Of a stretch of 64,000 bases of DNA, positions 58,227 through 64,000 are shown in pieces. Positions within the stretch are counted from its first letter, which is position 1. Every line of letters begins with the position of its first letter. The position numbers and the translations under genes were made by a program. The notes below the pieces were generated by a model. It made no database searches, was not told where the DNA came from, and saw only the letters and a program-made list of their open reading frames with translations. Source of the DNA: Spongisporangium articulatum (lineage in GTDB: Bacteria; Actinomycetota; Actinomycetes; Actinomycetales; Kineosporiaceae); assembly GCF_044465595.1 (NCBI RefSeq), contig NZ_JBITLV010000002.1, positions 659,090 to 723,089 of the forward strand, read 5' to 3'.

Positions 58227-59318
58227 ATGAACGCTGACCTGTGGGAGCGCGTCCTGCCGCTGCTGGCCTTCCTGGCCACGGTCGTGGTGTTCGCCGAGCT
58301 GGTGGCCGAGGCGGAGGTCTTCGACGTCGTCGCGGCCCGGTTGGCGCGCGCGGCCCGCGGGCGCGTGCTGCGGCTGTTCGGGCTGTGCGTGCTGCTGGCC
58401 ACGGCCACGACGGTGGCCCTGAACCTCGACACGACCGCCGTCCTGCTGACCCCCGTGCTGCTCGCCCTCGCGGCCCGGATCTCCCTACCCCCTCTGCCGT
58501 TCGCGATGACCACGGTCTGGCTGGCCAACACCGCGAGCCTGCTGCTGCCGGTCTCGAACCTGACGAACCTCCTGGCCATCGGTCGGCTCGACCTGTCGCC
58601 GCTGGCGTTCGCCGCGCGGATGGCGGCGCCCGCGTTCGCCGCGGTGGCCGTGACCGCCGTCCTGCTGTGGGTCCTGTTCTGGCGGCCGGTGCACGCGCGC
58701 ACGCCGCGCTACGACGTGCCCGAGCCGCACGCGCCGTCCGACCCCGTGCTGACCGGGATCGCCGGTGCGACCGTCCTGGGGTTCCTGGTCGCCGTGCTGG
58801 CCGACGCGCCGCTGTGGGCCGCATCGGCGGTCTCGGCGCTGGTCGTGGCGGTGGCGTTCGCGGTGCGGCGACGCTCGGCGCTGGGTCCGTTCGGCGGGCT
58901 CGGCCTGGTGCCGTGGCCGGTGCTGGCGCTGGTGGCCGCGATGTTCGCCGTGGTCGGGTTCGCGACCGATCACGGGCTGTCCGGCGTCGTCGAGGCCCTG
59001 GTGGGGGACGACGGGTCGCCGTGGCGGGCCGCGGCGACCGGTCTGGGGTCGGCGAACCTGATCAACAACCTGCCCGCCTACCTGGCGGGGGAGTCGGCCC
59101 TGGGGCCCGGCTCGACGTCGGCCCTGCTCGCGCTGCTCATCGGGGTGAACGTCGGGCCGCTGATCACGCCCTGGGCCTCGCTGGCCACGCTGATCTGGTT
59201 CGGCCGCTGCCGCTCGGCCGGCGTCAGCGTGCCGAGGGGACGGTTCCTGCTGGCCGGTGCCCTCTTGGCGGTGACCGCGACGGCCGCCGCGACCGGTGCG
59301 CTCGTGCTCACGACGTGA
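58227..59318 (+). CDS. ArsB/SLC13-type anion permease family protein
   Basis: 363 aa, about ten membrane helices. Ion-transporter-superfamily signature motifs: LNLDTTAVLLTPVLLALA in the first repeat and ANLINNLPAYLAGE in the second, each an N-x-D/P hairpin of ArsB and DASS carriers. VWLANTASLLLPVSNLTNLLAIG matches the ArsB 'NxSNxTN' region. It lacks any arsenic-operon neighbour, so arsenite is not implied; a di- or tricarboxylate or other anion is possible. It follows glnE by 18 bp on the same strand but has no obvious link. Confidence 0.78.
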   Translation: MNADLWERVLPLLAFLATVVVFAELVAEAEVFDVVAARLARAARGRVLRLFGLCVLLATATTVALNLDTTAVLLTPVLLALAARISLPPLPFAMTTVWLANTASLLLPVSNLTNLLAIGRLDLSPLAFAARMAAPAFAAVAVTAVLLWVLFWRPVHARTPRYDVPEPHAPSDPVLTGIAGATVLGFLVAVLADAPLWAASAVSALVVAVAFAVRRRSALGPFGGLGLVPWPVLALVAAMFAVVGFATDHGLSGVVEALVGDDGSPWRAAATGLGSANLINNLPAYLAGESALGPGSTSALLALLIGVNVGPLITPWASLATLIWFGRCRSAGVSVPRGRFLLAGALLAVTATAAATGALVLTT

Positions 59319-59382
59319 CGATCTTTAGCCCGCGCGAAGCATCGAGAGGAAACTGTCGGTGACCCGTGGTTGGGTCTAGCCC

Positions 59383-61014
59383 ATGCGTACCTGGCACGGG
59401 AATCCCTGGGCGATCCTGCTGACCCTCTCGCTCGGGTTCTTCATGACCCTGCTCGACCTGACCATCGTCAACATCGCCATCCCGAGCATGATCGAGGGCC
59501 TCGACGCCTCGCTCGACGAGGTGCTGTGGGTGATCAACTCGTACGTGCTGGTGCTCGCCGTCCTGCTCATCACCGCGGGCCGGCTGGGCGACCTGCGCGG
59601 TCAGCGCACACTGTTCGCGGCCGGCGTCGCGCTGTTCACGCTGGCCAGCCTGGCCTGCGGGCTGGCGCCGAACGCCGCCCTGCTCATCGCCTTCCGCGCC
59701 CTCCAGGGGCTGGGGGCCGCCCTGCTGATGCCGCAGACCATGGCCATCATCGTGGCCACGTTCCCGGCCGAGCGGCGCGGCACCGCGATGGGCGTGTGGG
59801 GGTCCGTGGCCGGGCTGGCCACCGTGGCCGGCCCGACGCTGGGCGGCCTGCTGGTGACCGTGGCCGACTGGCGGTGGATCTTCTTCATCAACGTGCCCAT
59901 CGGGGCCCTGGTCCTGTTCCTGACCTTCACGCTGATCCCCGACACCCGGCTGGAGCGCCGGCACAAGCTCGACCTGACCGGGGTCGCGCTGTCCACGGCG
60001 TCGCTGTTCTGCCTGACCTTCGCGCTGATCGAGGGTGAGCGGTTCTCCTGGGACGGGCGCATCTGGGGTCTCGTGGCGGGGTTCGCCGTCCTGCTCGTGG
60101 CGTTCCTGGTCCAGCAGGGCCGGCGGCAGCAGACCGAGCCGCTGGTCCCGTTCGCGCTGTTCCGCGACCGGAACTTCGCCTCGCTCAGCGCCGTCGGGGC
60201 CCTGGTCTCGGTCGGCATCATGGGCTTCTTCCTGCCGCTGACCATCTACCTGCAGTCGGTGCTGGGCTTCTCGGCCCTCGAGGCCGGGCTGGTGCTGGCA
60301 CCCATGTCCCTGGTGTCGGTGGTCGTGGCCCCGTTCGCGGGGCAGTTGTCCGACCGGCTCAGCGGCAAGTACATCCTGATGGCCGGCCTGAGCGTCTTCG
60401 CCGTGGGCGGGGCCTGGCTGGTCGCGGCGGCCGGCGTCGACACCCACTGGCCGGTCTTCATGGCGCCCGCCGTCGTGATGGGCATCGGGATGGGCGGCAT
60501 CTTCGCCCCGATGGCCACGGAGGCCATGCGCGGCGTCCCGCCGCAGCTGGCCGGGGCCGCCGCCGGGCTGAACAACACGATCCGTCAGGTCGGCTCAGTG
60601 ATCGGCAGCGCCGCCGTCGGCGCCCTGTTGCAGGCCCAGCTGGTCTCCCACCTGCACGAGCAGGCGGTGGCGCGTGCGGCGGCGCTGCCACCGGCCGTCC
60701 GGGGCCGCTTCGTCCAGGGCTTCGCCGACGCGGCGTCGTCCGGGCTCGAGGTCGGGGGTGGTCAGGCCGGCGCCTCGAGCCAGGGGCTGCCGGCCGGGGT
60801 GGCGCAGCAGGTCCAGGCGGTGGCCGGGGAGGTCTTCCGGCACGGGTTCGTCGAGGCCCAGCGACCGACGATGGTGCTGCCGATCGCGGCGCTGTTCGTG
60901 GGGGCGGCGGTCTGCCTGGTGGTCCGTCGCCACGTGGGGGCCAAGGCACCCGGGGCCGGCCCGCAGGCTGACCCCGCGGCCGACGCCGTGCGAGCAGGGT
61001 CACAGGCTGCTTAA
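59383..61014 (+). CDS. DHA2-family MFS drug efflux transporter (EmrB/QacA type)
   Basis: 543 aa, about 14 membrane helices. Family motifs: LDLTIVNIAIPSM in helix 1, GRLGDLRGQRTLF (motif A), RALQGLGAALLMPQTMAIIV and the antiporter motif C in GPTLGGLL. A ~60-residue periplasmic loop (GFADAASSGLEVGGGQAG) lies before the last helix. Proton-coupled export of toxic organic compounds is expected; no TetR regulator is adjacent. No Shine-Dalgarno is evident before the ATG. Confidence 0.88.
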   Translation: MRTWHGNPWAILLTLSLGFFMTLLDLTIVNIAIPSMIEGLDASLDEVLWVINSYVLVLAVLLITAGRLGDLRGQRTLFAAGVALFTLASLACGLAPNAALLIAFRALQGLGAALLMPQTMAIIVATFPAERRGTAMGVWGSVAGLATVAGPTLGGLLVTVADWRWIFFINVPIGALVLFLTFTLIPDTRLERRHKLDLTGVALSTASLFCLTFALIEGERFSWDGRIWGLVAGFAVLLVAFLVQQGRRQQTEPLVPFALFRDRNFASLSAVGALVSVGIMGFFLPLTIYLQSVLGFSALEAGLVLAPMSLVSVVVAPFAGQLSDRLSGKYILMAGLSVFAVGGAWLVAAAGVDTHWPVFMAPAVVMGIGMGGIFAPMATEAMRGVPPQLAGAAAGLNNTIRQVGSVIGSAAVGALLQAQLVSHLHEQAVARAAALPPAVRGRFVQGFADAASSGLEVGGGQAGASSQGLPAGVAQQVQAVAGEVFRHGFVEAQRPTMVLPIAALFVGAAVCLVVRRHVGAKAPGAGPQADPAADAVRAGSQAA

Positions 61015-61021
61015 CACAGAC

Positions 61022-61037
61022 GTCACTACCAAGAAAT
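61022..61037 (+). promoter_or_regulatory. Candidate GlnR half-site upstream of glnII
   Basis: GTCAC-taccaa-GAAAT matches the GlnR a-b unit gTnAc-n6-GaAAc except the last base. Upstream, TTAAC stands 6 nt before it and extends the phasing. It is 75 bp before the glnII ATG. GlnR control of glnII is known in Streptomyces; the site here is by consensus only. Confidence 0.5.
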
Positions 61038-61055
61038 CACCGCAGCGCAACTCGG

Positions 61056-61094
61056 GGTGAGCATCGTCGAGCACCTTTGCCAACGATGCTCACC
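61056..61094 (+). promoter_or_regulatory. Perfect 12-bp stem-loop in the glnII upstream region/leader
   Basis: GGTGAGCATCGT (61056-61067) and ACGATGCTCACC (61083-61094) are exact reverse complements with a 15-nt loop. The structure ends 17 nt before the glnII ATG, just 5' of the GAGGAG ribosome site. It may be an RNA hairpin controlling expression or a protein operator. No terminator-like T-run follows. Confidence 0.6.
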
Positions 61095-61111
61095 GACCGA
61101 GGAGTCCGTTC

Positions 61112-62143
61112 ATGCCGTATCAGGCTGAATACATCTGGATCGACGGCACCAAGCCGGATCCGATCATGCGTAGCAAGACCCGCATCGTGGCCGACGGCAA
61201 GGAGCCCGACATCTGGGGCTTCGACGGTTCGAGCACCAACCAGGCTCCGGGGGCCAACTCGGACTGCGTGCTGCGCCCGGTGTACACCGTGCCGGACCCG
61301 ATCCGTAAGGGCGACAACATCCTCGTCCTGTGCGAGGTCGAGCTGACCGACTTCACCCCCCACCCGACGAACACCCGCTCCGGGTGCGTCGCCGCTGCGG
61401 AGAAGTACGCCGACCAGAGCCCGATGTTCGGCATCGAGCAGGAGTACACGTTCATGCAGAACGGCCGCCCCCTGGGCTGGCCCGAGAACGGTTACCCGGC
61501 CCCGCAGGGCCCGTACTACTGCGGCGTCGGCGGCGAGAAGATGGTCGGCCGCGAGATCATCGAGAAGCACACCCAGGCGTGCCTCGACGCGGGGCTGTCC
61601 ATCGAGGGCACCAACGCCGAGGTCATGATGGGCCAGTGGGAGTTCCAGATCGGCGTCCTCCCGGCCCCGATGATCGGCGACCAGATGTGGATGGCCCGCT
61701 GGCTGCTGCACCGCATCGCCGAGGACTACGACGTCGTCGTCTCCTTCGCGGCCAAGCCGATGAAGGGCGACTGGAACGGCGCCGGTGCGCACACCAACTT
61801 CTCCACCAGCGCGACGATGGAGAGCTACGACGCCATCGTCACCGCCTGCGAGGCGCTGGGCCGCAACGCCCCGGCGCACGTGCGGGCCTACGGCTCGGGC
61901 ATCGAGGACCGCCTGACCGGCGCCCACGAGACCGCGAGCTTCAAGAAGTTCAGCTGGGGCGCCTCGGACCGCGGCGCGTCGATCCGCATCCCGTGGGCCG
62001 TGGAGAAGGCCAAGAAGGGCTGGCTGGAGGACCGTCGTCCGAACGCCAACGTCGACCCGTACGTCGTGTCGATGATGATGATCAACACGTGCTGCTCCGC
62101 GCTCGCCGGCGAGGAGTCGCCCACCAGCTCCTGGGACGACTGA
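61112..62143 (+). CDS. glnII: Glutamine synthetase type II
   Basis: 343 aa, ATG at 61112 with GAGGAG upstream. Eukaryote-like GSII: AEYIWIDGTKPDPIMRSKTR at the start, WGFDGSSTNQA, FGIEQEYTF, GQWEFQIGV, MKGDWNGAGAHTNFST and the ATP-site RIPW segment. It forms a decamer and is not adenylylated. In Streptomyces and Frankia GSII assimilates ammonium under nitrogen limitation and is induced by GlnR. The window therefore encodes two glutamine synthetases. A strong terminator follows. Confidence 0.95.
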   Translation: MPYQAEYIWIDGTKPDPIMRSKTRIVADGKEPDIWGFDGSSTNQAPGANSDCVLRPVYTVPDPIRKGDNILVLCEVELTDFTPHPTNTRSGCVAAAEKYADQSPMFGIEQEYTFMQNGRPLGWPENGYPAPQGPYYCGVGGEKMVGREIIEKHTQACLDAGLSIEGTNAEVMMGQWEFQIGVLPAPMIGDQMWMARWLLHRIAEDYDVVVSFAAKPMKGDWNGAGAHTNFSTSATMESYDAIVTACEALGRNAPAHVRAYGSGIEDRLTGAHETASFKKFSWGASDRGASIRIPWAVEKAKKGWLEDRRPNANVDPYVVSMMMINTCCSALAGEESPTSSWDD

Positions 62144-62182
62144 GAACTGAACGCCCCGGGGTGTGACGTCCGGGGGCAAAGA

Positions 62183-62223
62183 AGAAGGGCCCGCAGCCGA
62201 TTCCGGCGGCTGCGGGCCCTTCT
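62183..62223 (+). terminator. Rho-independent terminator after glnII
   Basis: AGAAGGGCCCGCAGCCG (62183-62199) pairs perfectly with 62207-62223 (17 bp, 7-nt loop), followed by TTTTGT. It lies 40 bp after the glnII stop; the convergent gene ends at 62295, so it may serve both. One of the clearest terminators in the window. Confidence 0.88.
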
Positions 62224-62294
62224 GCCGTTTTGTCGTGCTGTTCCGTGTGCTCCAGAAGGGACGGGTTGACGAGGTCTTGCTCGGACGGCGCGGC

Positions 62295-62723
62295 TCAGAA
62301 GGTCGCGGCGACCAGCGGGTCGGGCTCATCGATGACGTCGTGGATGACGTTGAGGACGATGTCGGCCAGGACCGGGTCCATGCTCGAGTTGCCGAAGTCG
62401 TCGGTCATCACGAACGGGCCGGCCATGCCCTTGGCGCGCCACGCCCGCTCGATCGCGGAGTGCGTGCCGCCCACGGCCTTGGCGTTGCCGACCACGGCCA
62501 CCAGGTCCTCGTACTGGGCCGCACCCGGGGCCGCCTGGGCCACGAGCCGGATGTACTCGGTGCGCTTGGTGCCGTAGCCGCGCAGGAGTGCGATGACCTT
62601 CTGCCGGATCACGTCCGGGTCGAGGTTCGTCGCGGGGGTCTCGGTGAGCCGGTCGAAGATCGCCCGAGCCTGGGCGACGTCGACCGGGTTGTCGGGGTCG
62701 AAGGAGATCGTGATCGTGCTCAT
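62295..62723 (-). CDS. Hypothetical protein under an operator-like palindrome cluster
   Basis: 142 aa from ATG at 62723 (MSTITISFDPDNPVDVAQARAIF); upstream in-frame Met at 62738 is less likely. Soluble, helix-rich, with RQKVIALLRGYGTKRTEYIRLVAQAAPG in the middle and VMTDDFGNSSMDPVLADIVLNVIHDVIDE at the end. The N-terminal ~45 residues resemble a small beta-strand/helix dimerisation module. No family is recognised. Its upstream DNA is unusually AT-rich and full of ATCTA palindromes, so it is likely tightly regulated and perhaps horizontally acquired. Confidence 0.7.
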   Translation of the reverse strand: MSTITISFDPDNPVDVAQARAIFDRLTETPATNLDPDVIRQKVIALLRGYGTKRTEYIRLVAQAAPGAAQYEDLVAVVGNAKAVGGTHSAIERAWRAKGMAGPFVMTDDFGNSSMDPVLADIVLNVIHDVIDEPDPLVAATF

Positions 62724-62739
62724 GAGTCGATGATGCACT

Positions 62740-62782
62740 CCATCTACGTAGATGGCAAGTGCTATCTAAGTAGATATCTACT
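62740..62782 (-). promoter_or_regulatory. Cluster of ATCTAC-type palindromes upstream of the 142-aa gene
   Basis: CCATCTACGTAGATGG (62740-62755) is a perfect 16-bp palindrome 16 bp before the start codon. ATCTAAGTAGAT (about 62764-62775) is a near copy, and AGTAGATATCTACT (62769-62782) is a perfect 14-bp palindrome overlapping it. Together they look like two or three binding sites for one dimeric repressor overlapping the promoter. The regulator is not identified. Confidence 0.6.
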
Positions 62783-62851
62783 TTGGCGATGACTCACTCT
62801 GGAAACATAAACGTAGTCCGAGCGTAACGCGGTGAGTCCACGAACCGATCG

Positions 62852-63850
62852 TCAGGCGCAGCCCACGAACTGCTTCAACGCCGGCCACCGTTCACCTACC
62901 CCGGGCACCTCCGGGGACACCAGGTAGGCGGCCGGGGCCTGCCGGCGCTCCGGGCCGGTGTCCGGGCCGGTGTCCGGGCCGGTGGGGGACAGCCAGAGCT
63001 CGCGGCCCTGATACCGGTATCCGCTGTCCCGGGCCGTGGCCGGGACCGGCACGGCAGCCGCGTAGGTCGACGACGTGTGCCCGGTGAACTGGCCCCGCAC
63101 GTCGCGCACGTAATAGCCGAGCTCTCGACCGGGTCGTTGCCCGTCGCCGGGGTGGTCCGGGTCGTACAGGGTCAGGAAGGTGGCCTGCTGCCAGTCGCAG
63201 TGCTCGGCCCCCGGGAAGGAGTGAACGACGGTCAGCGGCACCCGGCGTCCGGCGGCGTCCGTCCAGACCTGCAGGTGCAGCGCGTCGGTGACCGCCGCGG
63301 GGAACTCCGACGGGTCGCACTGCGCCCACGCCTCCACCGCCCACCCGGACTTCCCGCGGTAGTCCAGCAACCCGTCGGCCACGACCACCGCGACCCTCGT
63401 GCGCCCCTCGACGTCGTAGGAGCGCAACTCGCGCCGAACCCCGGCGTCCAGCCCCGTGCGCTCCACCCGGTAGCCGGACGACGGCACGGGCCACCCCTGC
63501 ACCGGCCAGTTCTGGAGCGCCGCCCAGTGCCCGAACGCCGCGTCCGCCGATCCGGACACCCGGTCCAGCCCGCCGTCCGGCAGTGACGTCGCGTCGCGGG
63601 AGAAGTCCCCGGCCCCACCGGCATACGGTCGCCCGTCGCACTCCAGCGCCCGTCCGGCGGCTCCGCTGCGCTTCGCCACCGTGGCCGGGTCCGCCGGCGA
63701 CGTCGGCACGTACAGCGGTCCCGCGTAGGGCGCGGCAGCAGAGGTGACCACCGTCGAAGGGGACGGGCCGCCCCCTGGCGCGGACGCCGTCCCGCCGCAC
63801 CCGCCCAGCCCGAGCGCCAGCCCCACCGCCACCCACCCCGTGATCCTCAT
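62852..63850 (-). CDS. Secreted lipoprotein of unknown function
   Basis: 332 aa from ATG at 63850 (MRITGWVAVGLALGLGGCGG). Lipobox LGGC, Cys18, then a Ser/Pro/Thr-rich linker (APGGGPSPSTVV). The mature domain has four cysteines (LECDGRP, WAQCDPSEF, EHCDWQQ, VGCA at the end) that could form two disulfides, and Trp-rich beta segments (WAVEAWAQC, LQVWTDAAG). A short tandem TGPD repeat lies near residue 305. No known enzyme motif. It is predicted on the outer face of the membrane. Confidence 0.75.
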   Translation of the reverse strand: MRITGWVAVGLALGLGGCGGTASAPGGGPSPSTVVTSAAAPYAGPLYVPTSPADPATVAKRSGAAGRALECDGRPYAGGAGDFSRDATSLPDGGLDRVSGSADAAFGHWAALQNWPVQGWPVPSSGYRVERTGLDAGVRRELRSYDVEGRTRVAVVVADGLLDYRGKSGWAVEAWAQCDPSEFPAAVTDALHLQVWTDAAGRRVPLTVVHSFPGAEHCDWQQATFLTLYDPDHPGDGQRPGRELGYYVRDVRGQFTGHTSSTYAAAVPVPATARDSGYRYQGRELWLSPTGPDTGPDTGPERRQAPAAYLVSPEVPGVGERWPALKQFVGCA

Positions 63851-63905
63851 GGGATTGGGACGCTGCGCAGTGGGCCAGGGTTCCCCGTTCGGCAAAACCC
63901 AGCGT

Positions 63906-64000
63906 CCTAGGTGTAACCGGCCATCAGGTTGGTGACACGACGCGGCTGATCGGGGGCTGGCCTCCGAGGGCGTGGTGACCTCGCTGAGTGTTGTACGTCT
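63906..64000. mobile_element. End of an IS481-family insertion sequence with its target site
   Basis: The terminal repeat starts TGTAACCGGCC at 63912 and is directly preceded by CCTAGG (63906-63911), matching the NCTAGN target hexamer duplicated by IS481 elements. The transposase C-terminus is encoded just inside on the minus strand. The element continues past the window, so the other end and second target copy cannot be seen. Confidence 0.65.
63924..64000 (-). CDS. IS481-family transposase, C-terminal fragment (5' part beyond window)
   Basis: The last 24 codons of a minus-strand frame read TYNTQRGHHALGGQPPISRV and end VSPT, with the stop at 63924-63926. Tyr-Asn-x3-Arg-x-H-x2-Leu-Gly-Gly is the characteristic end of IS481/IS3 integrase-core (DDE) transposases (typically YNxxRPHxALGGxTP). 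The catalytic residues lie outside the window, so activity cannot be judged. The stop lies 12 bp inside the proposed terminal repeat end. Confidence 0.7.
   Translation of the reverse strand, partial: TYNTQRGHHALGGQPPISRVVSPT

Noticed and set aside
62946..62985. Tandem GGTGTCCGGGCC repeat as a phase-variable tract
   Set aside because: It keeps the lipoprotein frame (TGPD units, multiples of 12 bp), so length change would not switch the gene off.
1..64000. CRISPR array, prophage or biosynthetic gene cluster
   Set aside because: No regularly spaced repeats, cas genes, phage structural genes, or PKS/NRPS modules were seen; the fab cluster is primary fatty-acid synthesis.

Overview
The window is a chromosomal segment of a high-GC Gram-positive bacterium (Actinomycetota, class Actinomycetes). 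The evidence is GC-rich DNA with many GTG starts, a mycothiol-dependent formaldehyde dehydrogenase, an F420-type oxidoreductase, a FasR-fabD-fabH-acpP-fabF-accD cluster, the actinobacterial families DUF3145 and DUF3052, a homodimeric pyruvate dehydrogenase E1, an LppX/LprG-type lipoprotein family, GlnE with both GSI and GSII glutamine synthetases, and an SOS box of mycobacterial type. The gene content and order (panB, nadE, glnA2, glnE, nif3/C4-zinc-ribbon/phosphatase, ahpE, DUF3052, aceE, fasR, fab genes, accD, mycothiol dehydrogenase plus MBL hydrolase) recall Mycobacterium tuberculosis around Rv2220-Rv2260, but rearranged. I cannot place the genus.

Left part (1-10 kb): a truncated transglutaminase, a GT2-GtrA glycosyltransferase, a small gene behind a perfect LexA box, three tandem lipoproteins behind a DUF457 membrane protein, a PTH2-type peptidyl-tRNA hydrolase, a CoA-transferase, PII (glnB), and the mycothiol-dependent formaldehyde oxidation pair. 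From 10.4 to 22.5 kb lies the type II fatty-acid synthesis operon under FasR, with a FabD carrying a C-terminal biotinyl/lipoyl-like domain, then aceE, DUF3052, ahpE and tRNA-Val. From 22.7 to 31 kb come Nif3, a zinc-ribbon coiled-coil protein, a phosphatase, rhodanese-metZ, yaaA, an RNB ribonuclease and a secreted nucleotidase. rnpB is at 31.3-31.7 kb.

From 32 to 41 kb: an HDOD protein with a degenerate receiver, an MFS permease, three tandem secreted FG-GAP beta-propeller proteins, polyphosphate glucokinase and methionine aminopeptidase. From 41 to 48 kb: an apparent stress or redox module (ECF sigma factor, Rieske-ThDP fusion enzyme, flavodoxin-fold reductase, CPA2 antiporter, nearby zf-HC2 anti-sigma candidate), then a Fic protein behind a near-perfect 35-bp palindrome. 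From 48 to 62 kb: an F420-type oxidoreductase, panB, nadE, the coupled glnA2-amidotransferase-glnE operon, two transporters and glnII. glnII has a candidate GlnR half-site and a perfect 12-bp leader hairpin. The window ends with an orphan gene under a cluster of palindromes, a lipoprotein, and the end of an IS481-type element entering from the right.

Many genes (at least ten) have a TANNNT or close -10 hexamer 6-7 nt before the start codon and no Shine-Dalgarno, which indicates leaderless mRNAs. No CRISPR array, prophage or large integrated island is visible; the window is mostly core genome with small lineage-specific expansions. All functional calls are from reading translations and motifs; no database search was run.
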